From an uncultured bacterium (GTDB lineage Bacteria; Bacillota; Clostridia; Oscillospirales; Acutalibacteraceae): a DNA stretch of 38,727 nt. Positions within the stretch are counted from its first letter, which is position 1, and every line of letters starts with the position of its first letter. The stretch is taken from assembly GCA_905215055.1 (NCBI GenBank), contig CAJMOH010000025.1:1-38727 (forward strand), read 5' to 3'. The position numbers and the translations under genes are program-made. The notes under the pieces are model-generated. The model searched no databases. It saw nothing but the letters and a program-made list of their open reading frames with translations, and was not told the origin of the DNA. Below are positions 1 through 8,200 of this stretch, one piece after another.

Positions 1-25
1 GTACTGACCCCTCTGGGGTCTGAGC

Positions 26-49
26 AAACCACTAGTTTACTAGTGGTTT
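26..49. terminator. Perfect 10-bp hairpin, possible terminator
   Basis: Arms AAACCACTAG (26-35) and CTAGTGGTTT (40-49) enclose a TTTA loop. Only a short T run follows, so it is a weak terminator or another structured site. It sits 25 bp from the window edge, so the upstream gene is not visible. Confidence 0.35.
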
Positions 50-148
50 TGATTAGTATTCATGCGGGTTTGCGGGCTTTTGGACGGAAAATCGGGAAAA
101 CGGTTTTACCGTGGATGTCCAAGGCAAAATCCGCAGCGAAACCACACG

Positions 149-194
149 AGCGGGGCTTCCGCCTGATTTTTCAGGTTGGAGGCCCCGCTTTTTT
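149..194 (+). terminator. Rho-independent terminator
   Basis: GCGGGGC (150-156) pairs with GCCCCGC (182-188). The arm continues through TTCCGCC/GGAGG-type pairing, and TTTTTT follows at 189-194. It is a strong intrinsic terminator for transcription entering from the left. Confidence 0.75.
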
Positions 195-328
195 GCGTTC
201 TGCGGCCCTTTTCCCCGTTGTCGGAAGTATAGAAGTTTCCGGCAGGTTCATAGATAGATTGACGAAAGCCCAAAACGGCCCAAAATCAAACCCTCAAAAT
301 ACAAGGGGATAGTGCGCCCTTTTTCAGG

Positions 329-360
329 AACTCTCCGGCTGGCAGGCCGGGGAGTTTTTT
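329..360 (+). terminator. Rho-independent terminator
   Basis: AACTCTCCGGCT (329-340) pairs, with G-T wobbles, to GGCCGGGGAGTT (345-356) around a short loop. The T run extends to 360. It is a second terminator in tandem with the one at 149-194 and isolates the parM unit from upstream transcription. Confidence 0.7.
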
Positions 361-365
361 GCGAT

Positions 366-390
366 TCCCCCCTCTCACACTCTCCCCCCT
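366..390. repeat. 25-nt perfect mirror repeat, pyrimidine-rich
   Basis: The top strand reads the same left-to-right as right-to-left around C378: T, six C, TCTCACACTCT, six C, T. It is almost all pyrimidine. Mirror-symmetric homopyrimidine tracts can form triplex (H-DNA) structures. It lies about 85 bp upstream of parM, and its role is unknown. Confidence 0.6.
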
Positions 391-475
391 AAATACTTTA
401 CCAGCTGGGAAAGAACAAGATACGCCTCGCTCTTAACCAGCAGGAAACCAAGTTTTAGGCAGCAGCCAAGAAAGG

Positions 476-1408
476 ATGAACAAAACCATGAACATCGGCA
501 TCGACCATGGCTACTACGCCATCAAGACCCGGCATTTTTCTTTCCCAGCCGGTATCACCGCCTATTCCCATGAACCCTACACCCTGCAGAACACGCTGGA
601 GTACGGTGGAAAGTTCTTCGTGTGCGGGACCGGCAGGCAGCCGATCCCGCGAAACAAGATGGAGAACGAGAACTACTACCTGCTGACCCTTGCGGCCATC
701 GCCAAAGAGATCCAGCAGCGGGGCGCCAAGACGGAATGTTCCGTTACCATCGCAGCCGGCCTTCCTCTGGCTGGGTTTGGCCGGGAGAAGAAATCCTTCC
801 GGGAGTACCTTCGCCCTTCTTCCCAGCCGGTAAGCTTCCAGTTCGAGGGCATCCCCTACAAAGTGGCCATCGAAGATGTGAAGCTGTTCCCACAGGGGTA
901 TTCCGCCCTGATGATCCACCCGGAACTCCTCCAGAACGAACCCTCCGTCCTGCTCATGGACATCGGCGGCTGGACGGTGGACCTGATGCGGCTGGACAAC
1001 AATGTTCCCAACGCCGCCACCTGCCGGAGCCTGGAACTGGGGATGATCCGCTGCATCGACGAGGTGAAAGAACAGGTTCGCCGGGATGTGGGGCTGTCCG
1101 TTACCGATGCCCAGGTGGAGCGAGTGCTGGCGGGAAAGCCCTGCAGCATGGACGAGGACGCCCGCAGCATCATCCAAAAGCAGGGCCGCCTCTACACCGA
1201 GCGCCTTCTCTCAGCGGCCATGGAAGCGGGGTTTGACCTCAAGGCCATCCCGGTGGTGATGCTGGGCGGCGGCGCAGCGGTAGTCAAGCGAAACGTCGCC
1301 CCCCAGGACGGCCTGTGTCGGGTTTTGGCCCTGCTGGACGACCGGGTAAACGCCGAAGGATTCGAGCGGATTTTGGGGCGTTTGTCGGGCGGTGTTGGCA
1401 AGGGATGA
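476..1408 (+). CDS. parM: ParM/StbA-type actin-like partition ATPase
   Basis: A 310-residue actin-fold ATPase of the ParM/StbA type. ParM filaments grow between centromere-bound ParR complexes and push sister copies of a low-copy replicon apart. The nucleotide-binding motifs are visible: phosphate-1 loop IGIDHGYYAIK (from residue 7), phosphate-2 loop DIGGWTVDL (about 162) and adenosine loop VMLGGGAAVVK (about 261). The length is near the family norm of about 320. The start at 476 sits directly after AGAAAGG; an in-frame ATG at 488 (MNIGID) has more room from the ribosome binding site and is equally possible. The stop overlaps the next start (ATGA), as expected for a parMR operon. Family assignment is firm. 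The role, stable maintenance of an excised or plasmid form, is inferred from the family. Confidence 0.88.
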   Translation: MNKTMNIGIDHGYYAIKTRHFSFPAGITAYSHEPYTLQNTLEYGGKFFVCGTGRQPIPRNKMENENYYLLTLAAIAKEIQQRGAKTECSVTIAAGLPLAGFGREKKSFREYLRPSSQPVSFQFEGIPYKVAIEDVKLFPQGYSALMIHPELLQNEPSVLLMDIGGWTVDLMRLDNNVPNAATCRSLELGMIRCIDEVKEQVRRDVGLSVTDAQVERVLAGKPCSMDEDARSIIQKQGRLYTERLLSAAMEAGFDLKAIPVVMLGGGAAVVKRNVAPQDGLCRVLALLDDRVNAEGFERILGRLSGGVGKG

Positions 1409-1680
1409 GCAGGCCCCTTTTTATGTTCCGCCCAAACCTCCAGAATGAGGATCACCGCCAAGCATGGGTTCTGCTGCAGGCTGTGCCGGAAGGACAGAAA
1501 AGCGCCTTCCTGGTGAAAGCGATCCTGAACAGCGCCAGGCAGGACACCTTGGAGTCCACCCTGCGCCGTATCCTGCGGGAAGAACTTCAGACTGTTCCTT
1601 CCCAGCCAGTACAGCAGCCGGAGGAAGCCATTCCACCGGAGATGCTCGGCTTTCTCAACACCCTCATGGATGACGGGTGA
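1405..1680 (+). CDS. parR: ParR-like centromere-binding partner of ParM
   Basis: A 91-residue protein starting at an ATG that overlaps the parM stop by four bases (ATGA), which indicates translational coupling. The N-terminal half (SRPLFMFRPNLQNEDHRQAW) is followed by a stretch like the short plasmid partition proteins that annotators place next to ParM (StbB/ParR type). Typical text is 'VPEGQKSAFLVKAILNSA' followed by a helix and an acidic, proline-rich C-terminus. ParR proteins are small ribbon-helix-helix proteins that bind parC repeats and cap ParM filaments. Sequence conservation in this group is low, so the call rests on size, position and the KSAFLVKAIL helix. A longer frame opening at 1315 lies inside parM and is not used. 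Confidence 0.72.
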   Translation: MSRPLFMFRPNLQNEDHRQAWVLLQAVPEGQKSAFLVKAILNSARQDTLESTLRRILREELQTVPSQPVQQPEEAIPPEMLGFLNTLMDDG

Positions 1681-1835
1681 AATCCCCCAAAGAGACCCCC
1701 AACATAGCCGTTATTGCATGTGACGTTTGTTGCCCCTGCTTTGGCTGAAAGGTTGTTGGTCTTGGTAATAGCTTTCTCTTCGCTCTTCGGATATGCTTGT
1801 GTTGCCCGAAAGGGAAAGAACCAAGCAAAGGAGCG

Positions 1836-2363
1836 ATGGCCGTGGAAACCAAGGGTGTGACCTGCAAAATCCCGCTGGAACTGCATAACAGGATCAGCGA
1901 GGAGATCCGGGAAACGGAGAGCACCATGAGCAAGTTTATTGAAATGATCATCCAAGAGCATTATGAGAAAGGGGCTGGCAAAGTCATGGCAAAAGGCAGA
2001 ACACTGGCATTTCAGGTGAGCGAGGAATTGTTCCAGCGGGTCAAGGAATACCTGGAACGCTTTGAAAAAGTCCACCACCGCCGCCTGACGCAAAAGGAGT
2101 TCATCATCGGGCTCATCGAGCAGGCGTTGGAGGAAGCGGAGGAAGAGTTCGAGGCCGCTGAGGCCGCCGGGCGGGAGGAACAGGAAGAAAGCGCCTGGGA
2201 CGCCGCCCAGGGCGGGGAAACCGGCGAGGGCGATGACCCCAGCACGGGCCTCCCCAGCGAATATGCCACCTGGAGCGCCCCACAGGAGGACGAACAGGAA
2301 GCGGCGGATGAGGCCGAGGATGTCGATGAAACCGAGGACGCTGAAGAAGAAATCTACGCATGA
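1836..2363 (+). CDS. Ribbon-helix-helix-like protein with acidic tail
   Basis: A 175-residue protein of unknown specific role. Residues about 7-45 (VTCKIPLELHNRISEEIRE, then SKFIEMIIQEHYEKG) have the strand-helix-helix look of Arc/MetJ-type DNA-binding domains. Residues about 55-100 (RTLAFQVSEELFQRVKEYLE, then LTQKEFIIGLIEQALEEA) look like a second copy. The last 75 residues are very acidic (Glu/Asp/Ala) and probably disordered. The start was set at 1836 because AAAGGAG lies just upstream (1827-1833) and homology-like sequence begins there; an earlier ATG at 1797 adds 13 residues. Its position after parMR and before a terminator suggests a regulator or accessory partition/transfer protein. 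Two fused RHH units would form a single-chain dimer; this is inferred from sequence pattern only. Confidence 0.6.
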   Translation: MAVETKGVTCKIPLELHNRISEEIRETESTMSKFIEMIIQEHYEKGAGKVMAKGRTLAFQVSEELFQRVKEYLERFEKVHHRRLTQKEFIIGLIEQALEEAEEEFEAAEAAGREEQEESAWDAAQGGETGEGDDPSTGLPSEYATWSAPQEDEQEAADEAEDVDETEDAEEEIYA

Positions 2364-2373
2364 GCGGAACAAC

Positions 2374-2419
2374 AGCAGCCCGCAGGATTGGGTTCACCCC
2401 AACCCCTGCGGGCTGTTTT
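2374..2419 (+). terminator. Rho-independent terminator after the parMR unit
   Basis: CAGCCCGCAGG (2376-2386) pairs with CCTGCGGGCTG (2405-2415), with inner TTGGG/CCCAA pairing, followed by TTTT. It closes the transcription unit 476-2363. A TTGACA hexamer at 2428-2433 lies just after it and could start a new unit, but no good -10 is seen 16-18 bp further on. Confidence 0.8.
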
Positions 2420-2505
2420 CCTATCGTTTGACACTGCACCATGAAAGGGGTGATGCCGGTTGATTGTGTAGCAGCGTTTCACCAAATTTATGAAAAAGGA
2501 GTGTG

Positions 2506-3654
2506 ATGCCCAAAGCCATAACGTATATTGACCTGTTTTCCGGCATCGGCGGGTTCCGGGAGGGACTCAGCCGGGCCGGAGGTTTTGTCTGCGTAGGCCA
2601 TTGTGAGATCGACAAATATGCCGGCCAAAGCTACCGGGCGCTGTTCGATACGAAAGGAGAGTGGTTCCGTGAGGACGTTCGAGAAACCGACCCCGATGAA
2701 ATGCCCGACTTCGACCTGCTGTGCGGGGGATTTCCCTGCCAATCTTTTTCTATTGCTGGACACCGTGGAGGGTTTGCCGACCCAAGAGGTACGCTGTTCT
2801 TTGAAATTGCCCGGCTGACTGCGGCAAAAAGACCTGCGTATCTGCTGCTTGAAAACGTACCCGGCCTGCTTAACCATGACGGAGGCCGGACGTTTGCGGC
2901 CATCCTCCATACGCTGGATGGATTGGGGTATGGTGTGGAATGGCAGGTGCTTAACAGCAAAGATTTCGGCGTCCCTCAATCCCGCAAGAGGGTGTACCTT
3001 GTTGGATATCTTGATGAAAAATGCAGAGGAAAAATACTTCCTTTCACCGAAACAGCAGGAACGCCTCTTAAGCAAATCCGCCCCGGCGCACAGGGGGAGC
3101 GCATCTACTCCACAGAAGGGGTAAGCTGTACCCTTGCGGCGCAGGCTGGAGGCTTTGGCGGCAGGACTGGGCTGTACTGCACAGGCGTCCCCATCAAGGA
3201 AAACACGAAAAAGGGATATAAAATGGCATATCCCGGCGACAGTGTGGATTTGGCCTATCCCACCCTCAATACCCGCCGCGGCAGGGTGGGCAGGAAAATC
3301 GCCCACACCATCACCACCGGGAGCAGCCAAGGCACCCTTTGCTGTGTGGATCTGAACGAGGAACCGGCGCTGACGGATTATGCCCGCTGCCTCACCGCCA
3401 AGCAGAACGGTGGGATCCGCAACCATAAGCGGGAAGCCTCCGGTGTGTGGGACGGATGCCGCATCCGCCGCCTCACGCCACGGGAATGCCTGCGGCTCCA
3501 GGGTTGGACGGATGACCGCATCGACCTTGTCCTGCCGCTCCAATCCGACGCCCAGCTTTACAAGCAGGCCGGAAACGGCGTCACCGTCAATGTGGTGGAG
3601 GCCATCGGAAAGCGGCTGGCCGCCTCCCATCGGGAGGTGAACGCTGTCGATTGA
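2506..3654 (+). CDS. DNA (cytosine-5) methyltransferase
   Basis: A 382-residue C5-cytosine methyltransferase that moves a methyl group from SAM to cytosine in a target DNA sequence. Motif order is canonical: I (DLFSGIGG, 9-16, SAM binding), IV (GFPCQS with nucleophile Cys78), VI (ENV, Glu116), VIII (QSRKRVYLVG, from 158), a variable target-recognition region about 200-310, IX (RRLTPRECLRLQG) and X (AGNGVTV, from 355). It looks intact. The ATG at 2506 was chosen over a GTG three bases earlier because of spacing to AAAAAGGAG. No restriction endonuclease is visible nearby, so it is probably an orphan enzyme used to mark the element against host restriction. The target sequence cannot be read from the protein. 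Its last codon overlaps the likely ATT start of the next gene. Confidence 0.93.
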   Translation: MPKAITYIDLFSGIGGFREGLSRAGGFVCVGHCEIDKYAGQSYRALFDTKGEWFREDVRETDPDEMPDFDLLCGGFPCQSFSIAGHRGGFADPRGTLFFEIARLTAAKRPAYLLLENVPGLLNHDGGRTFAAILHTLDGLGYGVEWQVLNSKDFGVPQSRKRVYLVGYLDEKCRGKILPFTETAGTPLKQIRPGAQGERIYSTEGVSCTLAAQAGGFGGRTGLYCTGVPIKENTKKGYKMAYPGDSVDLAYPTLNTRRGRVGRKIAHTITTGSSQGTLCCVDLNEEPALTDYARCLTAKQNGGIRNHKREASGVWDGCRIRRLTPRECLRLQGWTDDRIDLVLPLQSDAQLYKQAGNGVTVNVVEAIGKRLAASHREVNAVD

Positions 3655-4603
3655 CCTGAAAGACCAGTTCTTCGGCTGCGAGATCGAGATGACGGGGCTG
3701 ACCCGCCAGCAGGCTGCGGAAGCGGTGGCCGCTCTGTTCGGCACCACCGCTTCCCATTCCCGTTCCTCCCGCACCTACGACCCATGGGAGGTCACCGACA
3801 ACGAGGGGAAAACATGGCGCTTTGTCTTTGACGCCAGCATCCGCGCCACCCATCGGAGTGGGCGCAGGCAGCTTTCCACAGGCGATGACACCTATAAAGT
3901 GGAGATGAACTCCCCCAAGCTGGAATACAGCGAGATGGGCAAGCTCCAGGAAGTGGTGCGGGCCCTCCGCCATGCGGGGGCTGTGGTCAATTCATCCTGC
4001 GGGATGCACGTCCATGTGGACGCCTCGAAACATACCCCGCAGAGTTTGAAGAACGCCCTGTCCATCATGTACTCCAAGGAGGACATCCTGTTCAAAGCCC
4101 TCAAAGTGGACGAGCGGCGGGTGGAACGCTGGTGCCAGAAGGTACGGGAACCCATGCTGGAAAGGATCCGCAAGCTGCCCACCAACACCACCATGGAGCG
4201 CCTCAAGCGGGAATGGTATGGAGGGACCGATGGCAGCTACGAGCACTACAACTGGACCCGGTACTACGCCTTGAACCTTCATTCGGTGTTCTATCGCAGC
4301 ACATTGGAGTGGCGCTGTTTTGAGAGCACCCTCCATGCCGGTAAAGTGCGCGCCAATATTACGCTGGCATTGGCCATCTCCGCCCAGGCCATCAATCAGA
4401 AGCGGACGGTGATGCGGAAAACCGAGATCAGCGAGAACCCCGCCTTTACCTTCCGCACCTTTTTGCTCCGCCTCGGCCTGATTGGGCCGGAGTACAAAAA
4501 TGTGCGGGAACACCTGCTCTCCAACCTTCCCGGCGACAGGGCCTGGCGCTATGACAAATCCCAATATCCCAGCCTGCAGAACCGCAGCAATCAAGAACGA
4601 TAG
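3650..4603 (+). CDS. Amidoligase family protein (glutamine-synthetase fold)
   Basis: A protein of about 317 residues resembling the Amidoligase_2 group, GS-fold enzymes proposed to join amines to carboxylates of peptides or proteins. Marks include FGCEIEMTGLTR near the N-terminus (Glu11, Glu13), CGMHVHVD (119-124, likely metal/ATP site), YALNLHS (about 206) and TLEWRCFEST (about 219), which match the E-x-E, H-x-H and E-x-R-x-F-E-x-T pattern of this fold. The first ATG (3689) falls inside the EIEM motif and would destroy it. The frame is open back to 3641, where ATT at 3650 (reading M-D-L-K-D-Q) or CTG at 3644 follows GGGAGGTGA, so the start is probably non-ATG. The next gene encodes a gamma-glutamylcyclotransferase-like protein, a pairing known for amidoligases. 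The substrate is unknown. Confidence 0.8.
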   Translation: MDLKDQFFGCEIEMTGLTRQQAAEAVAALFGTTASHSRSSRTYDPWEVTDNEGKTWRFVFDASIRATHRSGRRQLSTGDDTYKVEMNSPKLEYSEMGKLQEVVRALRHAGAVVNSSCGMHVHVDASKHTPQSLKNALSIMYSKEDILFKALKVDERRVERWCQKVREPMLERIRKLPTNTTMERLKREWYGGTDGSYEHYNWTRYYALNLHSVFYRSTLEWRCFESTLHAGKVRANITLALAISAQAINQKRTVMRKTEISENPAFTFRTFLLRLGLIGPEYKNVREHLLSNLPGDRAWRYDKSQYPSLQNRSNQER

Positions 4604-4613
4604 GAGATGATGA

Positions 4614-5126
4614 AAAACCAAAGGAAAACTTTACTTTGCCTATGGCTCCAACATGAACCTGAACCAGATGGCCTTCCGCTGCCCGGACGCCCAGGTGGTG
4701 GATACCGTCCGTCTGGAGGGATACCGCCTCGCTTTCTGCATGAATGGCGGCGGGCATGGCGTTGCCACCATTCTGCCGGAGCCGGACAGCTTTGTGGATG
4801 GCGTCCTCTGGCGCATTTCGGAACGGGATGAGCAGAGCCTGGACCTTTATGAGGGATTCCCCCGGCTGTACGGGAAGGAGCCTGTCACTGTGGTAGACCC
4901 GGATGGCCTGAAGCGGGAGGTCATGGCCTATACCATGAACAGCCCCTACAAAGATGTCCCCGCACTGCCCTCTCAATCGTACCTATCCGGCATCCTTCAC
5001 GGCTGCCGGCAGAATGGAATCGAAAGCGAGTCTGTGCTGAACGCTGTCTGGCGCACCCAGCGGGATACGCACCATAAGGTGATCCCTCGAAAAAAGCCCC
5101 GCCAGAAAAATGGCGAGGAACGATAA
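4614..5126 (+). CDS. Gamma-glutamylcyclotransferase-like (AIG2/GGCT fold)
   Basis: About 170 residues with the GGCT-fold signature: KLYFAYGSNM (tat at 4641) forms the substrate loop, and LDLYEGFPRLYGK carries the expected catalytic Glu (codon at 4851). Such enzymes release 5-oxoproline from gamma-glutamyl amines, and next to an amidoligase they may undo or trim its product. The start is a problem. ATGs at 4607 and 4610, well placed behind TAGGAG, are out of frame by one base with KLYFAYG, and an in-frame TGA lies at 4611. Deleting one A from the A5 run at 4613-4617 would give a clean start. This could be a sequencing or true frameshift, slippage on the A run, or non-standard initiation. An ATG at 4653 would lose the YGSN loop. 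Confidence 0.72.
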   Translation, partial: KTKGKLYFAYGSNMNLNQMAFRCPDAQVVDTVRLEGYRLAFCMNGGGHGVATILPEPDSFVDGVLWRISERDEQSLDLYEGFPRLYGKEPVTVVDPDGLKREVMAYTMNSPYKDVPALPSQSYLSGILHGCRQNGIESESVLNAVWRTQRDTHHKVIPRKKPRQKNGEER

Positions 5127-5135
5127 ATCTGCTTT

Positions 5136-5184
5136 AGCCCCCGTGGGTTTGAGGTTTTCCCTCAAATCTGCGGGGGCTTTTTTT
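5136..5184 (+). terminator. Rho-independent terminator before the adhesin gene
   Basis: AGCCCCCG (5136-5143) pairs with CGGGGGCT (5171-5178). An inner TTTGAGG/CCTCAAA stem and a run of seven T follow. The adhesin start codon is only about 24 bp after the T run, which leaves no room for a promoter between them. Confidence 0.85.
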
Positions 5185-5207
5185 ATTTTGCCTAAAAGGA
5201 GACTGTT

Positions 5208-8200
5208 ATGAAAAATCTAAAAAGAGTACTGTCCTTGATGATGGCGGTGCTGCTCTGCTTTGGGCTCCTCCCTGGCAGCGCCTTTGCCGCCGAGAATGAT
5301 TACGACGGGTACCTCGCCATGATCGAATACAAAGACCGCCGTTATTCTCTCAGCGAAAACCTCCCTGCGCCTTTTGGCGGGCGTACAACCGAGGAATTCT
5401 TCGAGCTGCGGATCAATGATTTACGCACATACCGCACCGCCTACTGCATCCAGATGGGTGTACGGGCCAACAGCGGCATCGGCTACGAGGCCTCGGATGA
5501 TTACGCCTCTTTCACAGAAGAACAAAAGGCGCTGATTAACACCGCCCTCACCCTGGGATACAATGTGGAAACCGGCACAAAGTACGGGGGCAGCGCCATC
5601 GATGAGTACATCGCCACCCAAATCCTCATCTGGCTCATTGCCCACAACCAGCTTGGCACAGGGTATGAGAGCCAGATCGTAAACGAGATCACCGCCAACA
5701 GCCCTGCGGCGAAGCCCATCTTCTATACTCTGCGGGAAAACGTGATGAACTACCGCACGATCCCGTCCTTTGCCACAGACGACCCCAGTGCGGTTGGGGC
5801 CTATACCCATGCCCTGCAGTACAATGAGAGCACCGGAAAAAATGAAACGACGCTGGTAGATGAGAACCATGTGCTGGGTGATTTCACCTTCAGCTACCCC
5901 GGCGTGGATTTTTCCGTGGACGGGAACCAGCTGCACGTTTCCACCAGTGAGACGGAATTCGGAACCATCACCGCCGAAAAGAGCCTGCCTTCTTCCATCC
6001 CCGGTGTGGTCACCGGCGGCACGAAATACTGGCTGCGGGATACCTATCAAAATGTCGTCACCTTTGATGTGGAGGGCGAGGCCCAGCCGGTGAAGTGCTA
6101 CTTCTCCCTCGAAATCAGATCCGGCACCCTGCAAATCGTGAAAACCTCCGAGGATGGAGAGGTTTCCGGCATCCCGTTCCACATCTCCGGCAATGGAGTG
6201 GAATGGGATGTGGTGACAGGCCCGGATGGGACCATCGGGGTGGACAATCTCCAGGCCGGCACTTACACCATCACCGAGCGGTCACCGAACCGATACGTCC
6301 AGCCCGCTTCCCAGCAGGTGACCATTTACCCCGGCCAGACCTCCAGCGTCAGCTTTTCCAATGTGCTGAAGAAGTTCACCGTCACCATGGAAAAGGTGGA
6401 TTCCGTCACCGGGGAAGCCCAGGGCGACGCCTCCCTGGATGGTGCGGTGTACGGAATGTTCAAGGGAGAAACCCTGCTGGACACCTACACCACTTCGGGC
6501 GGGGGAAAATTCACCACCAAGGAGTACCCCTGCGGCACGGATTACTCCATTCGTGAGATCTCGCCCAGCGAGGGGTACCTGCTGGATGAAACCGTTTATC
6601 CTGTGGGCGCAGAGCCAGGGAACTTCACGCTGGAGCACAACAGCGTCCCCATGACCGCAACAGAGGATGTGGTGCTCGGCTCCATTGCCATTACCAAGCA
6701 CACCGACCAGCCCGCCATTCCAGAGCAGGACGTTCCTGCTTCTGAGACGGAGTCCCCCACTGAGGAAAAAGCTACCGTCCCTGAAGAACAGCAGACTGAA
6801 AGCGCAGAGGAAGCCCCCGTTTCCAGCACACCTGAAAGTGGCGCTGCTTCTGAAAGCGGCTCCGAGCCTTCCGGCCAGCCGGAGGAAAACGAAGCAGCCA
6901 TCGAGAACCAGGCCGGGGAAGGCAGCGCCGCCCCGGAAAACGACACTGTGCAGGAACCAGCTGACGTTGACCAGCCTGATACATCCGATGCGGAAGCAGA
7001 AGCTGTACCGCTGGCCGTTACCAGCGATGAGGTGCAGATTGAGCAGCCGGAGGCCGGGGCTGAGTTTCAGGTCTATCTGGCCAGTGCGGGCAGTTACGAG
7101 AACGCCAAAGAGTCTGAACGGGATATCCTGCTGACAGATTCCTATGGTTTCGCCCAATCGAAGTCCCTCCCATACGGCCTGTATGTGGTGCATCAAACCG
7201 CTGGCGCCGATGGGCAAAAATTCGTACCGGATTTCTCTGTGTTCATTTCCGAGCATGGCAAAACCTATTACTTCATCCTGAACAACCCCACCTTTACCTC
7301 CCTCATCCGCTTTGAAAAGAGGGACGCCGAATCCGGCGAGATCATCCCGCTGGCCGGCACCTCCGTGAAGATCCGCAATGCGGATACCGGCGAATGGGTG
7401 GTGCAGCACATCAACTATCCCAGCCCCATGGACATCGACACCTTCGTGACGGATTCCACAGGGACCCTCATGTTGCCGGAGGCCCTGGGCTTTGGAAATT
7501 ACGAGTTGTATGAACAGCAGAGCCCCTGGGGTTATGTTCTGGATGACGAGCCTGTACCCTTTGTGGTGGATGGCACCCAGGACGTTGTCACCGTGACAAA
7601 GTACAACACGGTTCAGAAAGGCACCATCACCGTCCACAAGGAGGGCGAGGTGTTCAGCCATGTGGCAGAAGCCGGTGGCCTCTACCAGCCGCAGTATGAG
7701 ATGCAGGGCCAGCCTGGCGCTGTTTACGACATCACCGCTCTGGAGGATATCGTCACCCCGGATGGCATCGTTCACGCAAAGGCCGGAGAACTGGTGGCTA
7801 CCCTGACCACAGGGAGCGATGGGACCGCCACATCGGAGCCCTTGTACCTGGGCCGCTACCAAGTTTCTGAACGGACAGCGCCCGCAGGCATGGTGCTGGA
7901 TTCCGAGCCGAAGGAAGTCACCCTCGCCTACGCTGGCCAGGAGGTGTCTGTCACCACCGCCGATGTTGGCTTCGTCAATGAACGGCAGAAGGTGGAGATC
8001 AGCCTCAAAAAGCTGCTGGAGCAGGATGAGACCTTCTCCATCGGGATGAATGAGGAATGGAAAAACATCACCTTCGGCCTGTTCGCCGCAGAGGAAATCG
8101 TCGCCGCCGATGGCAGTTCCATCCCCGCCGATGGCCTCATTGAGACCACCGGCATCGATGAAAACGGGAACGGCTCCTTCAAAACCGACCTCCCCTGCGG

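Larger units (their letters stand above)
1..475. other. Non-coding leader region before parM
   Basis: I see no convincing gene here. An open frame across 43-312 runs through two hairpins and has no ribosome binding site. The stretch holds three hairpins (26-49, 149-194, 329-360) and a 25-nt mirror repeat (366-390), listed separately. ParMR loci usually carry their centromere (parC) next to parM, so 361-475 is the natural place to look for it, but I do not see the expected set of direct repeats. Confidence 0.6.

Noticed and set aside
43..312. Open frame of 89 codons in the left leader
   Set aside because: It crosses a strong terminator (149-194), has no ribosome binding site and no protein-like pattern.
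455..1177. 240-codon antisense open frame over parM
   Set aside because: Shadow of parM codon use; no ribosome binding site.
1836..2363. Toxin-antitoxin pair around the RHH-like gene
   Set aside because: RHH antitoxins usually sit beside a toxin gene; none is found before the terminator at 2374.
2428..2456. TTGACA hexamer as promoter for the C5 methyltransferase
   Set aside because: The -35 is perfect but the bases 16-18 bp downstream (TGATGC) are a poor -10, so I do not list it as a promoter.
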